This document shows positions 1 to 8,645 of a DNA stretch of 64,000 nt, piece after piece (the first letter of the stretch is position 1; each line of letters begins with the position of its first letter). The position numbers and the translations under genes are program-made. The stretch covers positions 12,481 through 76,480 of the forward strand of contig MFYT01000005.1 of assembly GCA_001789205.1 (NCBI GenBank), written 5' to 3'. Source of the stretch: Candidatus Raymondbacteria bacterium RIFOXYA2_FULL_49_16. GTDB taxonomy: Bacteria; Fibrobacterota; OXYB2-FULL-49-7; XYB2-FULL-49-35. The notes below the pieces were generated by a model, which was not told the origin of the DNA, did not search any database, and worked only from the letters and a program-made list of their open reading frames with translations.

Positions 1-579
1 GAGGCCTGAAATCACTTCGCCAAAGACCGTGTATTGATTGTCGAGCTGGGGTGAATCGCCGTGCATGACGAAAAACTGCGATCCTGCGCCAGCAGTAACG
101 TCGCCGGTGCGCGCCATGGAGAGAATGCCCCTCACGTGCTTGATACTGTTGAATTCGTGCGGGATAGCCACAATGGGGCCGCCCATGCCATCGTTCGCGG
201 GGTCAGCGTCCTTTGAATTGGGATCACCGCCCTGAATCATGAATCCCGGAATAACGCGGTGAAACTGCGTGTTGTCGTAAAATCCGCATTCAGCGCGCGT
301 GATGAAATTGAAACAGTGGAGGGGCGCTTCATTGGTGAAAAACTTGACCTCAATATCGCCTTCGCTCGTTTTAATGCGCGCCTTGAGACCTTCCATTTTT
401 TTGCTGAGAAACTGGAGGCGTTCCTGCGATTTTTTGCAGACATCGACCTGCGCGGACAGGGAATACATTTTTTCCTGGAGCGTCTTGTTGTCGTTTCTGA
501 GCTGTTCCATTTCCTCGCTGTTGCCGCACCCCACGCTCCACAGGGCGCTGATGATACATGCGCATACGATACGTTTCAT
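1..579 (-). CDS. Cyclophilin-type peptidyl-prolyl isomerase lipoprotein (partial, C-terminus off window)
   Basis: Proline cis-trans isomerase of the cyclophilin family, probably anchored in the envelope. The start at 579 gives a short hydrophobic leader ending in SVGC, a weak lipobox, so export as a lipoprotein is likely but not certain. A short charged coiled-coil stretch (about residues 20-55) precedes the cyclophilin fold. The fold is recognised by FHRVIPGFMIQGGDPN, GSQFFVMHG and DNQYTVFGEVISG, which match the usual catalytic and substrate-binding segments. The last part of the domain runs off the left edge. It is the last visible gene of a minus-strand run and starts 13 nt downstream of the Mur ligase stop. 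Family call is firm; localisation is inferred. Confidence 0.9.
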   Translation of the reverse strand, partial: MKRIVCACIISALWSVGCGNSEEMEQLRNDNKTLQEKMYSLSAQVDVCKKSQERLQFLSKKMEGLKARIKTSEGDIEVKFFTNEAPLHCFNFITRAECGFYDNTQFHRVIPGFMIQGGDPNSKDADPANDGMGGPIVAIPHEFNSIKHVRGILSMARTGDVTAGAGSQFFVMHGDSPQLDNQYTVFGEVISGL

Positions 580-592
580 GGCATTCTCCTTC

Positions 593-1960
593 CTAAAGTG
601 AATCAGCTAATGTTCTGGCAAATTCCGGAAGCCCCGGGTCGCGCGCACCCATGATCAGGATGCAGTCGCCTGCGCGCGCCTCTTTTAGGACCTCGGCAAA
701 CACCTGCGCACGCGAAGGGAAAAAGAAGGCCTGCTTGCCTTTTTCCCGGATGCCGTTGATGATATCCTCGGAAGAAATATCGCGCGTTACGGTCCCGCCG
801 GCAAAATAGATCTCGGGCATGTAGAGGCAATCGCCCGGCCGCAGCGCGCCGGCAAAGGCCTGGATGAATTCGTTCTTTAAAAAGCGGGCCGGGCCAAACC
901 CATGCAGCTGGAACACGGCAAGGACTCGCTGGGCTTTTTTCTGCGCTGTGGCGAGCGCGGCCCGCACCTTGGTCGGGTTGTGTGCAAAATCATCAATGAC
1001 CTGTATCCCATTTTTTTGCGCGATCAACTGAAACCTGCGTTCGACCCCGCGGCACATGCGCAGCGGCTCGCGAAGAAACTCGACAGGTATGCTGAGCATG
1101 CAGCAGGCCGCGATTGCCGCGAGCGCGTTTTCCACATTGTGCATGCCCGGCATAGGCAGCTCGAACCGTACGCCCGAAACAACGAACGTGGAACTATCGG
1201 GTCCGCATGCGACATCTGTCGCGGATACCGTGGCGCCCGAGCCCATGCCGAACGAGAAGAGCGGTTTGCCTTGCGGCGCAAGGTCGCGGCAGTGTTGACC
1301 CACAAGACACGAAAGGCTATTGCCAAGAAAGGTGCGGAAAAATCCCTTAAGTTCGTCAATCTCCTTGTGGTCCTTCTCGATATTGAGGACGCAGCCAATA
1401 AAGGGGGAATATTTCACCAGACTCCCATCGCTTTCATCAGCCTCAACCACCAGAATATCAGAACCGCCTGAAAAAGCATTGCCGGCATATCCCTCTTCCC
1501 TAAGGCGCACAAGATTTCCGCCGGTAATAATCGACGGGGCGAATCCCGCGCCCTGAAGCATTTCGAAAAGCATGGCCACAACAGTGGACTTGCCGCTGGT
1601 GCCGGACACCGCGATCGTTTTTTTCCGGGACACCCATTCGGCCAGCACTTCGCTGCGGTGAACAACCGGAATATCGAGCGATTGCGCTTTCAGGATATCG
1701 GGGTTGCCGTCCTCGATAGCGGTGGAAACAACGACCGCGTCGGTAAAATCATTGACACCCGACCCGTCCTGCGAAAAAAGGGAAATGTCCAGTTTCTTCA
1801 GGTCTGCCGCGAGTCCGGAAACTGACCCAGCATCAAGGCCCCGGTCCGAGCCCGACACAACGCCGCCAGCCATTGCCTGGAACTGCGCGAGCGCGCTCAT
1901 GCCGCTGCCGGCAATGCCCACATAATGATAGCGTGATTCTATAAGATCAGGTAATGGCAA
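593..1960 (-). CDS. Mur ligase family protein (MurC-like)
   Basis: ATP-dependent ligase of the MurC/Mpl branch, which joins UDP-N-acetylmuramate to L-alanine (MurC) or to a recycled tripeptide (Mpl). Seen: N-terminal nucleotide-binding motif VGIAGSGMSALAQ with SGSD (residues 14-38), ATP P-loop SGTSGKST (about 119-126), EADESDGSL, NIEKDHKE and HNPTKVRAAL. The P-loop has Ser-Gly-Lys-Ser where canonical MurC has His-Gly-Lys-Thr, so this may be a paralogue rather than the essential MurC. At 455 aa it is of normal family length. It overlaps the 3' end of an L,D-transpeptidase gene by 14 nt, which suggests a cell-wall pair. Which of MurC or Mpl it is cannot be settled by eye. Confidence 0.85.
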   Translation of the reverse strand: MPLPDLIESRYHYVGIAGSGMSALAQFQAMAGGVVSGSDRGLDAGSVSGLAADLKKLDISLFSQDGSGVNDFTDAVVVSTAIEDGNPDILKAQSLDIPVVHRSEVLAEWVSRKKTIAVSGTSGKSTVVAMLFEMLQGAGFAPSIITGGNLVRLREEGYAGNAFSGGSDILVVEADESDGSLVKYSPFIGCVLNIEKDHKEIDELKGFFRTFLGNSLSCLVGQHCRDLAPQGKPLFSFGMGSGATVSATDVACGPDSSTFVVSGVRFELPMPGMHNVENALAAIAACCMLSIPVEFLREPLRMCRGVERRFQLIAQKNGIQVIDDFAHNPTKVRAALATAQKKAQRVLAVFQLHGFGPARFLKNEFIQAFAGALRPGDCLYMPEIYFAGGTVTRDISSEDIINGIREKGKQAFFFPSRAQVFAEVLKEARAGDCILIMGARDPGLPEFARTLADSL

Positions 1961-2477
1961 CCAGGTCCCCTTTCTTCACTCGTTTGAAAAGGTCCATAAT
2001 GTCTTTGTTCCGCATGGTAATGCATCCCTGTGACGTGGGTTTTCCAATAGTACTTTCATGGTTTGTCCCATGAATATAAATATATCGTGAAAATGTGTCC
2101 ACTGTCCCGCCTTTATTGACCCCTTTTTCCATGCCTTCAAGGCGGATGATGCGGCTGAGTATCAAATCGCCGAACTGGCTGGAACCGTCCCAAACCTCCC
2201 CTGTATTGATTCGGTCCTTGAACACGGCCCCGGGAAAAGCGCGGGCGCCTATTTTTTCTTTAATTCGATGCAGTCCAGGCGGAGTTTTACCCGAGTTCTT
2301 TCGCGCGCCCACACCGGCCCTGGCAGTGGACACTAGATATTTTTTCGCTATTTTACCCAAATGCACAATGGCCAATACCTGATCAGCCACGGAAACAAGG
2401 ACAAAAAACCGGCCGTCCCGACGCAGTACTCGTCTGATTACAGCCTGTGCGCCCTTTGCGGCCACGGAGAGTCTCAT
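1947..2477 (-). CDS. L,D-transpeptidase (YkuD family)
   Basis: YkuD-domain enzyme of the type that cross-links or modifies peptidoglycan through an active-site cysteine. The C-terminal half carries the family signature: YIHGTNHE, then SQGCITMRN with the catalytic Cys, preceded by GKTPPG. At 176 aa it is a single-domain protein. No clear signal peptide is visible (the start MRLSVAAKGAQAV is not strongly hydrophobic), which is odd for an enzyme that should act in the periplasm; either the start is further upstream or the protein is exported otherwise. It shares 14 nt with the Mur ligase gene that follows, so the two are probably co-translated. Confidence 0.88.
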   Translation of the reverse strand: MRLSVAAKGAQAVIRRVLRRDGRFFVLVSVADQVLAIVHLGKIAKKYLVSTARAGVGARKNSGKTPPGLHRIKEKIGARAFPGAVFKDRINTGEVWDGSSQFGDLILSRIIRLEGMEKGVNKGGTVDTFSRYIYIHGTNHESTIGKPTSQGCITMRNKDIMDLFKRVKKGDLVAIT

Positions 2478-2531
2478 AGATACGTTTAAAATAATTAAAT
2501 GCGTGAAAAGCGGGGAAGCATAGCGACCCGG

Positions 2532-3149
2532 TCAGGACATTCGCTGGCTATCAAATATGGCGGCGACCGCCTGTGCCAGTGCATTGATACTCCGGGTGCC
2601 GTCGAGTACTTTGATGCGCCGGGGTTCTTTCTTTGCCAGCCGCAGATACGCCCTGCGCGCCTTTTCGAGAAAAGCGACCCCTTCTTTTTCCATGCGGTCG
2701 GGCCGCCGGCCCGAGGCCCGCATTCTTCTAAATGCCTCTGTTGCGGGAATATCGAAGAGCATTGTAAGGTCTGGCTTTACACCATCGCACGCCGCATTGT
2801 TCAGAGTTTCAATTTTTGTTTTTAGCAGACCCCTGCCGCCGCCCTGATACGCCAGCGTGGAGTCTGAAAAGCGGTCTGAAAGCACAATTCGTCCCTTGTG
2901 CAAAGCGGGCCTGATGATCTGGGCAACGTGCTGCGCGCGCGCTGCGCAGTAGAGCATGAGTTCGGCCATGGGGCTCAGGTGTGCATTCTTCGCATCGAGT
3001 ATTATGTTCCTGATCTTCTCCGCAACACGCGTTCCGCCTGGCTCGCGCGTGACAGTTATTGCACACCCCTTTTTTCTCAGATAATGCGCAAAAAGGGCCA
3101 GTTGCGTGCTCTTGCCGCAACCGTCGATGCCTTCGAAGGTGATGAACAT
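2532..3149 (-). CDS. tmk: Thymidylate kinase
   Basis: dTMP kinase, converting dTMP to dTDP in the cytoplasm. The start is placed at 3149 because FITFEGIDGCGKSTQ (P-loop) is the usual N-terminus; an in-frame start at 3206 would add 19 residues overlapping the upstream STAS gene. Other signatures are TREPGGT, LSDRFSDSTLAYQGGGRGL (DRx motif) and the LID region following RRPDRM. At 205 aa the length is normal. It begins 13 nt after the stop of the STAS gene, so it is likely transcribed with it. The function call is firm. Confidence 0.93.
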   Translation of the reverse strand: MFITFEGIDGCGKSTQLALFAHYLRKKGCAITVTREPGGTRVAEKIRNIILDAKNAHLSPMAELMLYCAARAQHVAQIIRPALHKGRIVLSDRFSDSTLAYQGGGRGLLKTKIETLNNAACDGVKPDLTMLFDIPATEAFRRMRASGRRPDRMEKEGVAFLEKARRAYLRLAKKEPRRIKVLDGTRSINALAQAVAAIFDSQRMS

Positions 3150-3162
3150 GAAATGCGGCTGG

Positions 3163-3516
3163 TTACAGGATGAAGTTATCCGAGAATTCCTTCTCGTTCT
3201 TGACAATGGAGATTATTTCCGACAGACCGGTCTTGTCCAGGCTTTCCTTGATGGGCGGCGGCACGTTAAAAAGCACGAAATGGCCTTTTTCAGCGTTAAC
3301 CTTCTTGTTCATATTGGAAATAAGTCCCACGCCAGCAGAATCGATGAAGGTGACCCCTTTGAGGTCGCAGGCAGCATAAATACGGCCGTATTTGAGATCG
3401 TTGAGAAAAAGGTTCTTCAATTCAAGAATAGTCGACACGACCAGTTCTCCAGAAAGCACATAGACCGTGAATTCACCCACGTTCTTGGCTGCGATTTTCA
3501 GCTCTCCATTTTCCAT
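3163..3516 (-). CDS. STAS-domain anti-sigma factor antagonist
   Basis: Single-domain STAS protein of 117 aa, SpoIIAA/RsbV-like. The conserved loop LKGVTFIDSAGVGLISN contains the serine normally phosphorylated by an anti-sigma kinase and dephosphorylated by a PP2C-type phosphatase. RBS-like AGGAGGACAC precedes the ATG. It lies between the Big_5 lipoprotein and tmk genes, so its genomic neighbours do not identify its partner kinase. A SpoIIE-type phosphatase is encoded at 47056 in this window and could belong to the same partner-switching circuit, but that is inference only. Confidence 0.88.
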   Translation of the reverse strand: MENGELKIAAKNVGEFTVYVLSGELVVSTILELKNLFLNDLKYGRIYAACDLKGVTFIDSAGVGLISNMNKKVNAEKGHFVLFNVPPPIKESLDKTGLSEIISIVKNEKEFSDNFIL

Positions 3517-3530
3517 ATAGTGTCCTCCTT

Positions 3531-5276
3531 CTAGGGAACCGTGATCTCTATTCCCTCAACGGCCCATTGTTTGCGCACATACACTGAATCGGCGCCCACG
3601 ACCAGCTGTTCGGCACACGACAGGCAGCGTAGCGACCCGACGTCGTATTTCCGGTTTCCGTTTTTGTCCTGGTAGGCGAAAATCCGGTACGATCCTTCAG
3701 GAACGCGTGTTTGTAAAAAATATCCGTTTTTTTCTGGACTAAATTCAACTTCTTTTTTCCCCTGCATTGAAAAAACCGCGACGCGGCATCGGGAAGGGTC
3801 CGCAGCCTTCACTGTGCCGGACAGAGACCCATTGTCATCATCGCCAAAAACAGTGAACACCCCTCTCAGTATGGAATCAGACGAGGCATTATTGTGCCGG
3901 TCCAACAGACTCTGGGGGTCAATTGTCCACTGATACTTGCTACCAGGCGCCAGGGAATCGGGCAGAAAGGTGAAAATAAAAGGCCCTGCCTGCAACACAC
4001 TACCGCTGACAGGAGTGTATGTTGTGTCCCGCGTCACAGCACTATCCACGGTATCGGCCGTCACCATCATCCGGTTCAAAGTAAACCCTGTGCGCAACCC
4101 TGGTTCCTGCACAGGTTCGTCGAATACAATCCGTACGGTATCGCCGGGAAAAAACCGTGCAATGCGCTGGTCTGGAAAAACCGAGGCCAGGTGCGGGCCA
4201 GTGGTATCGGCCCTGCCATTGCCGATAAAATCAGCAGCAGCCCTGGCTGAATCGAGCAGCGTACCGTCACTGGCAATAAGAGCACGAGCAGCAATCCGGT
4301 ATTTGATCCCGCTTTTGGGCTGAGACGTCAGGATGCAGACAGCGGCTGAATCAAGGGGATACGTAAGCACTGACTCTATCTTCAGCGGTTCTTTCTGTTG
4401 GGTAGAATCCTTCACTTGAATAATATAATTGTTAGGATTAAAGGCAAGCGAATCTCTGACTGGCTTTGAAAAAGTGACTAAAAGCATGTTGCCTGGCCTG
4501 GATGATGCGCGTGTGAGTGCCAAACCCGCGGTATCCATAGTGGTTGGCACGAGCACCAATCCTTCGTATTTGGGATTAGCGGTTGAGAGCGTAATGGCCG
4601 GGTCGCCAATGGCAAGTTTTTCCCTGCCTGGCTCAAATTTCCTGTTCTGGTTAAAATCGGAAAAAGCAAAAACACGGTAGGTCCCGGGCTTCATGTTCTG
4701 CAGTTCAAACAATCCATCGCTGCCTACCTGGCTGATATACGTTGGAATAGTTGTGACCGGATTTGCTTCAGCCGTATCATTGCCGAGAAACGCGCCTATG
4801 GTGAATCCCTGGGTTATCCGTTTTCCATCCTGGCCATAAAGCGCTCCTCTGATAGAGCAGCTGTCGATAAAAGGCCCTGTTGAAAAGGAGAGCGTGTAAG
4901 CCGAGGCGAGTTTGTTGCCGCGATAGTCGGGAATATCGGTTCCCAATGTAATGACATAGGTGGTGCTGTCGAGAAGCTTACCACGCGAAATAATGGTGAT
5001 TTTTGGGCCATTGGCCTCAATGTTCATGGAAGGAAGGGCTGGTGAAATAAACACAGACCGTTTGAGATTCTGCGGATTAATCCATTCGCTGAGAGTTATT
5101 TCAGCCCGGGCATCGGTTGGTACCAGCAGCGCTCCCATGGCGGGTGTTGCGGAAATAACAACAGGGCTGGTCTTGTCCTCGGGCCCGCCGCCTGGAGCGC
5201 CTTTGTGTGCGCAGGAACAAATAAGGAAGATAACCACAAATAAAAGGGATGTGGCCGTTTTCACAGGTATCTTCAT
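3531..5276 (-). CDS. Ig-like (Big_5) domain lipoprotein
   Basis: Exported lipoprotein of 581 aa. The N-terminus TATSLLFVVIFLICSCAHKG is a lipoprotein signal with the lipidated Cys near residue 22, followed by GAPGGGPEDKTSPVV, a style common in FCB-group Big_5 proteins. Residues about 35-135 form a first Ig-like Big_5 domain (VISATPAMGA, LSFSTG). A middle region has a SdrD/DUF-like segment (GTYRVFAFSDFNQNRKFEPG), which is repeated near the C-terminus (EGSYRIFAYQDKNGNRKYDVG). These NGNRKYD-like loops resemble calcium-binding loops of B-type repeats. Function is unknown; a cell-envelope structural or carbohydrate-associated role is a guess. It precedes the STAS gene by 14 nt. Confidence 0.8.
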   Translation of the reverse strand: MKIPVKTATSLLFVVIFLICSCAHKGAPGGGPEDKTSPVVISATPAMGALLVPTDARAEITLSEWINPQNLKRSVFISPALPSMNIEANGPKITIISRGKLLDSTTYVITLGTDIPDYRGNKLASAYTLSFSTGPFIDSCSIRGALYGQDGKRITQGFTIGAFLGNDTAEANPVTTIPTYISQVGSDGLFELQNMKPGTYRVFAFSDFNQNRKFEPGREKLAIGDPAITLSTANPKYEGLVLVPTTMDTAGLALTRASSRPGNMLLVTFSKPVRDSLAFNPNNYIIQVKDSTQQKEPLKIESVLTYPLDSAAVCILTSQPKSGIKYRIAARALIASDGTLLDSARAAADFIGNGRADTTGPHLASVFPDQRIARFFPGDTVRIVFDEPVQEPGLRTGFTLNRMMVTADTVDSAVTRDTTYTPVSGSVLQAGPFIFTFLPDSLAPGSKYQWTIDPQSLLDRHNNASSDSILRGVFTVFGDDDNGSLSGTVKAADPSRCRVAVFSMQGKKEVEFSPEKNGYFLQTRVPEGSYRIFAYQDKNGNRKYDVGSLRCLSCAEQLVVGADSVYVRKQWAVEGIEITVP

Positions 5277-5393
5277 AACAATCTTGGACGTCCCACTGCA
5301 GGTTACAGGTTTCCCTTGTATTCTTGCATCTAATATACAATTTTTACGTAAAAATAGCCGTTTTTTATAAAATATACCATTTTCATTGAATCA

Positions 5394-5585
5394 CTAGACA
5401 AAAGAGAACATTCTCACCAAACGATCGTCAAGCGCTAATGGATATGGCGCAGGATGGTTTCTCGTTGATTCACCTGTAATGTTCCAGATTTGGCTGAACC
5501 ACAGGTCAAATTTGTCCTTTGGAATCATGCTTAATTTTCTCTGCATTTCCGTAGGTTGCCGGTATCCGCCGGGCTTTCTTTGCAT
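5394..5585 (-). pseudogene. Internal fragment of a DNA methyltransferase
   Basis: This 63-codon reading frame looks like a piece cut from the middle of a beta-class N4/N6 DNA methyltransferase. The residues GYRQPTEMQRKLSMIPKD, then KFDLWFSQIWNITGESTRNH, then HPAPYPLALDDRLVRMFSFV are the stretch that normally leads straight into GDTVLDPF, the SAM-binding motif I. Here a stop codon comes immediately after FSFV, so motif I and everything after it are missing, and the catalytic N-terminal half is missing too. It starts 18 nt after the stop of the PaeR7I-type endonuclease gene, so it is most likely the relic of the matching methylase. Family resemblance is from memory of conserved motifs; no alignment was run. 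Confidence 0.7.
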
Positions 5586-5603
5586 AAGAATGAATTCAAT
5601 ATG

Positions 5604-6332
5604 TTATGCTTCTCCGAACGCGGTCAACTGGCCAATCATTGACCGGACAAACATTTCAAAACTTAAATCAGAAGCTGGCTCTGCAAATTCACCGTTTATT
5701 CCGTTGGTTTTTGATGAAAGAATAAACGATGACACTGAATAGTGTCTCTCACGGACGAGTTTTCTGCAAAAAAGTTCGTACCGTTTCGCGTATGATGCGC
5801 CACCGAATTCCGGAAACACCTTGAAATGTGGCTCCTGAACTTTAACCAAGCTGTTGGAGCGTTCACAGTCTTCGAGCATGAAAAAATATCCGAGCCAGGG
5901 TTTTATGGTTGCATTGAACGCGCCTTCCCGATATGCGGTCCAAAGATCAAGAGCGCTGCCCATGGCTTCTTCGGTTCGGTTGTTAAAATTGTTGCCAAAA
6001 GATGGTCCTACCTGGGATTTTGCTTCAAGAGCAAGCAGGCGTTGACCATTTTTCACCACAAGCAGATCCCACTCTTTAGTAGGACGAAAAAAACCTGGCA
6101 GCTGAAGGGAATGGTTGGAATATATATTGGCTTTTGGAATACCTGCTTCCAGAATAATGTCAGATAAAAGATGAATTATACCATCCATCTGAGCGCCACC
6201 GGTCACAGCGCTACGAGCTCCCTGATCGCTGGCCCCTTGTTCTTTCTGTTTTTTCCCTTGAGCTGCCCGAGTTTGCCAGTAGAAAGCTATAGCTTTTTTT
6301 AGTTTGTCCTGTAAGTCATTGATGTTAAACAT
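5604..6332 (-). CDS. PaeR7I/XhoI-family type II restriction endonuclease
   Basis: Type II restriction enzyme family whose known members (XhoI, PaeR7I) cut CTCGAG. Seen: KEWDLLVVKNGQRLLALEAK, a PD-(D/E)xK nuclease core with Asp and Glu-x-Lys, then SQVGPSFGNNFNNRTEEAMG, the family hallmark, and DLWTAYREG. At 242 aa it is full length, and the ATG has a good AGGAGA ribosome-binding site. It is the leftmost complete gene of the cassette array, and only a methyltransferase fragment follows it. CTCGAG sites do occur in this window (for example near 24462, 48439 and 55049), so an active enzyme would need protection from another methylase, or the enzyme must be inactive. Specificity is inferred from family. 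Confidence 0.88.
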   Translation of the reverse strand: MFNINDLQDKLKKAIAFYWQTRAAQGKKQKEQGASDQGARSAVTGGAQMDGIIHLLSDIILEAGIPKANIYSNHSLQLPGFFRPTKEWDLLVVKNGQRLLALEAKSQVGPSFGNNFNNRTEEAMGSALDLWTAYREGAFNATIKPWLGYFFMLEDCERSNSLVKVQEPHFKVFPEFGGASYAKRYELFCRKLVRERHYSVSSFILSSKTNGINGEFAEPASDLSFEMFVRSMIGQLTAFGEA

Positions 6333-6562
6333 GCAACTACATCTCCTGTTTGAAAAATACCTTTAACCACAGCAAATATTCCACATTCATGGAGGCAAAA
6401 TAAAAACGGTGTCCATACCTTTGTTTGCCTATTGATTTTGTTTTGATTCTTGAGGATCTAAGTTAAATATAACAGAAAAATATGACAAACCCTGTCACAT
6501 GTAGAAAAAAACGAATTTCACTTTTGCAGGTATTTTATGGGGTTGTTAGGAAAAAGCTGTTC

Positions 6563-6730
6563 TGCTTACGGGTTGCGCCATGCTGAAGTTGCCGCCTATA
6601 ACATTGCAGAAGTATTGGGCTATCAAGCGGAGTCTACGGAGCTTGATAGAACGATACTTCTGCCTACCCCTAGTCCAAGCGGCAATTTGGGGCGGGGCTT
6701 TGACCGCCCAGCATGGGGCTGTTGTTTGTC
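6563..6730 (-). repeat. attC-like hairpin site between the ankyrin and PaeR7I cassettes
   Basis: Nested inverted repeats read from the sequence: 6578-6585 with 6709-6716 (CCATGCTG/CAGCATGG), 6589-6595 with 6679-6685 (TTGCCGC/GCGGCAA), 6606-6615 with 6654-6663 (10 bp, perfect) and 6621-6628 with 6641-6648 (8 bp, perfect). The outer box 6724-6730 reads GACAAAC on the minus strand (R''-like), and the other end 6563-6569 reads GTAAGCA (a decayed R'-like box). The architecture, a core box, a spacer and a structured imperfect hairpin, is that of integron attC sites, although the core boxes do not fit the GTTRRRY consensus exactly. The rest of the 6333-6901 gap shows no gene. Confidence 0.65.
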
Positions 6731-6901
6731 TGTTGCCGGGTAGCTGTCTTCGCTTTCTTCTCGCGCGCATCCGTATTTTATTGTATTTTGGTAAAACGGT
6801 ATCGAAAAAAATCATATTCTTCTGGAAACCGTGCTTCGCATGGATATGAAACCTATGCGCTCATCAAATAAAATGATTCGCGCATAGGCTAAGACGAACA
6901 A

Positions 6902-8284
6902 CTATTTACCCTTGCTTTCAAGATATTTCTGAATTTCTTTAAATCCGAGTTCCTTTGCATATTTCGAAGGGGAAAACTTGCCGCCAGCCATAAGACATGC
7001 CCCTTTTTCTGCCGAACCTTTACCCATTTTCCCAGTTCGAGCTTTCATTTCCATTTGATGATTCATCCAGAAATTATTTGCATCGGCAAGCATTTTGACC
7101 ATTTCCATATTATTATTCTCGATTGCAAAATATATGGAAGATTTCTTTGAAAGGTCATATGCACAGCCATTGGGAGCAACGAAATAGCCGCTGATACCTT
7201 CAGTCTCCTTGCAGCCAGCGGCTAATAATGCCTTTGCGACCTCAAGATGATTGTATATTACAGCGTATGAAAGTGCGGTAAAGCCCTTTGCATACTGTCC
7301 AGTTGTATTATCCAGATCCCAGGTTTCATGGGTCACATCGGCACCACGCTCAATAAGAAGATTAACTAATGCTAAGTCCCCTCTTTTTGCAGCCAGCGAA
7401 AGTGCCGACTTTTTGTCCTTGGTCAGGTGGTTGACATCAGCTCCGGCTGCGACAATCGCTTTTGCCGCATCCAGCTTGCCGGAAACAAGAGCAACTAAAA
7501 GCGGTGTATAGTCAGATGCATTCTTCTGGTTGATATCTACATTGGCGTTTTTCAATAATTCAAACATTTGCGCCGGTGTACCGTTAGCAGTAGCAGGTAA
7601 GTCAGCATACCAATCTGGTACTTTCAATCCAAAGGATTCCATTGCCGGTTTACCATTTTTATATTGTGCTTTCCTTTCCTCCGCAGTCATTGAAAAAGCG
7701 GCAAAATTGTGCGCAAGATTCGAATTGTCGGCGGATGAGCTTTGGATTTTGGCTCCTTTTTCAAGAATTTTTTGCAGACAGGGCACACAATTGGTCTGCT
7801 GCACAGTTACCTGAATAGCTGTTACTTCGCTCGGTTTAGAATTTGCAAGCGCGCCTTCCCATGCTTTTATTGCTGCTTCGTTGGCTTTTTTACCTTTCGC
7901 TTTTTCAGCAGCTATGAGTGTCCTGAAGGTAGTCCCCGGATCAACCTTGCCAGGCTTATTGGGATCAGCGCCTTTCTGTAGCAGCATTTCAACAACATTT
8001 ACGGAATATGAATTGCATGCTGATATCAGAGCTGGATAATTCCCTCCGTTAGGATCGGCTCCTTTATCGAGAAGTAACTGGACGATTTCAGGCCAGAAAA
8101 AAGCAGATGCTATAGGAGAATTACCATCTGCGCCAATCTTATTTACATCAGCACCAGCATCAATTGTTTTTTTAACGGCTTCCAAATTACCCTGTTTGCA
8201 GGCTGATACCAAATCGGTGTTGGGGTCTGCAAATGAAATGCAGAAGAAGGTCGATACGAATAGAGCTATAATCGCTTGTTTCAC
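6902..8284 (-). CDS. Secreted ankyrin-repeat protein
   Basis: Protein of 460 aa with a signal peptide (IIALFVSTFFCISFADP, cleavage probably after SFA) and two blocks of ankyrin repeats: about residues 22-120 (GNLEAVKKTIDAGADVNKIG, VQLLLDKGADPNGG, VEMLLQKGADPNKPG) and about 245-370 (AAKAIVAAGADVNHLT, ALVNLLIERGADVTHE, EVAKALLAAGCKETEG). Between the blocks is a segment with a CVPC pair. Translation starts at a GTG with AAGGAA upstream. It is a single-gene cassette: its start and end are flanked by matching inverted sequences around 8405-8464 and 6724-6790. The role is unknown; periplasmic protein-protein binding is the most that can be said. Confidence 0.8.
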   Translation of the reverse strand: MKQAIIALFVSTFFCISFADPNTDLVSACKQGNLEAVKKTIDAGADVNKIGADGNSPIASAFFWPEIVQLLLDKGADPNGGNYPALISACNSYSVNVVEMLLQKGADPNKPGKVDPGTTFRTLIAAEKAKGKKANEAAIKAWEGALANSKPSEVTAIQVTVQQTNCVPCLQKILEKGAKIQSSSADNSNLAHNFAAFSMTAEERKAQYKNGKPAMESFGLKVPDWYADLPATANGTPAQMFELLKNANVDINQKNASDYTPLLVALVSGKLDAAKAIVAAGADVNHLTKDKKSALSLAAKRGDLALVNLLIERGADVTHETWDLDNTTGQYAKGFTALSYAVIYNHLEVAKALLAAGCKETEGISGYFVAPNGCAYDLSKKSSIYFAIENNNMEMVKMLADANNFWMNHQMEMKARTGKMGKGSAEKGACLMAGGKFSPSKYAKELGFKEIQKYLESKGK

Positions 8285-8457
8285 AGTAGTTCCTTTCAGT
8301 TTCAGGATTAAAATTATTGGTCTACGGGTCTATTTTCTGTAAGAAAATATAACAATTGAGGGCTTCCTCCTTTCCTGTGGCCTTAAAGTTGGTGGTTTAG
8401 CTTTTCCATATTTTATTCTGCGCGCGAGTCTGGTATTTCTTTCAGCTACCCGGTAAT

Positions 8458-8579
8458 TGCAAACGTGTGCCGTGTTACGACGTGGCCAGCGTTAGAAAAC
8501 GTGACGGAAATTTGCGACACGTTTTATTCAGACGCTGGCCATGTGCGCGTTTCGCGCGAACGTAACGCGGCTGTTGGGT
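8458..8579 (-). repeat. attC-like hairpin site between the DinD and ankyrin cassettes
   Basis: Inverted repeats: 8469-8479 with 8561-8571 (10 of 11 bp), 8483-8492 with 8532-8541 (TGGCCAGCGT/ACGCTGGCCA, perfect) and 8496-8503 with 8518-8525 (AAAACGTG/CACGTTTT, perfect). The minus-strand left box at 8573-8579 is ACCCAAC, which fits the R'' consensus RYYYAAC exactly; the far box at 8458-8464 is GTTTGCA, which keeps the GTT but not the purines. Total length of about 122 bp is within the range of attC sites. The remaining part of the 8285-8645 gap carries no recognisable gene. Confidence 0.7.
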
Positions 8580-8645
8580 GCATTTAGCTGGAATGCCACC
8601 ATGTTTCAAATTCTTGTTTGCGCCGTTTTTTCTTGCACCGAATTT

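Noticed and set aside
902-1471. 189-aa plus-strand ORF opposite the Mur ligase
   Set aside because: Entirely within a well-supported gene and shows no family motifs.
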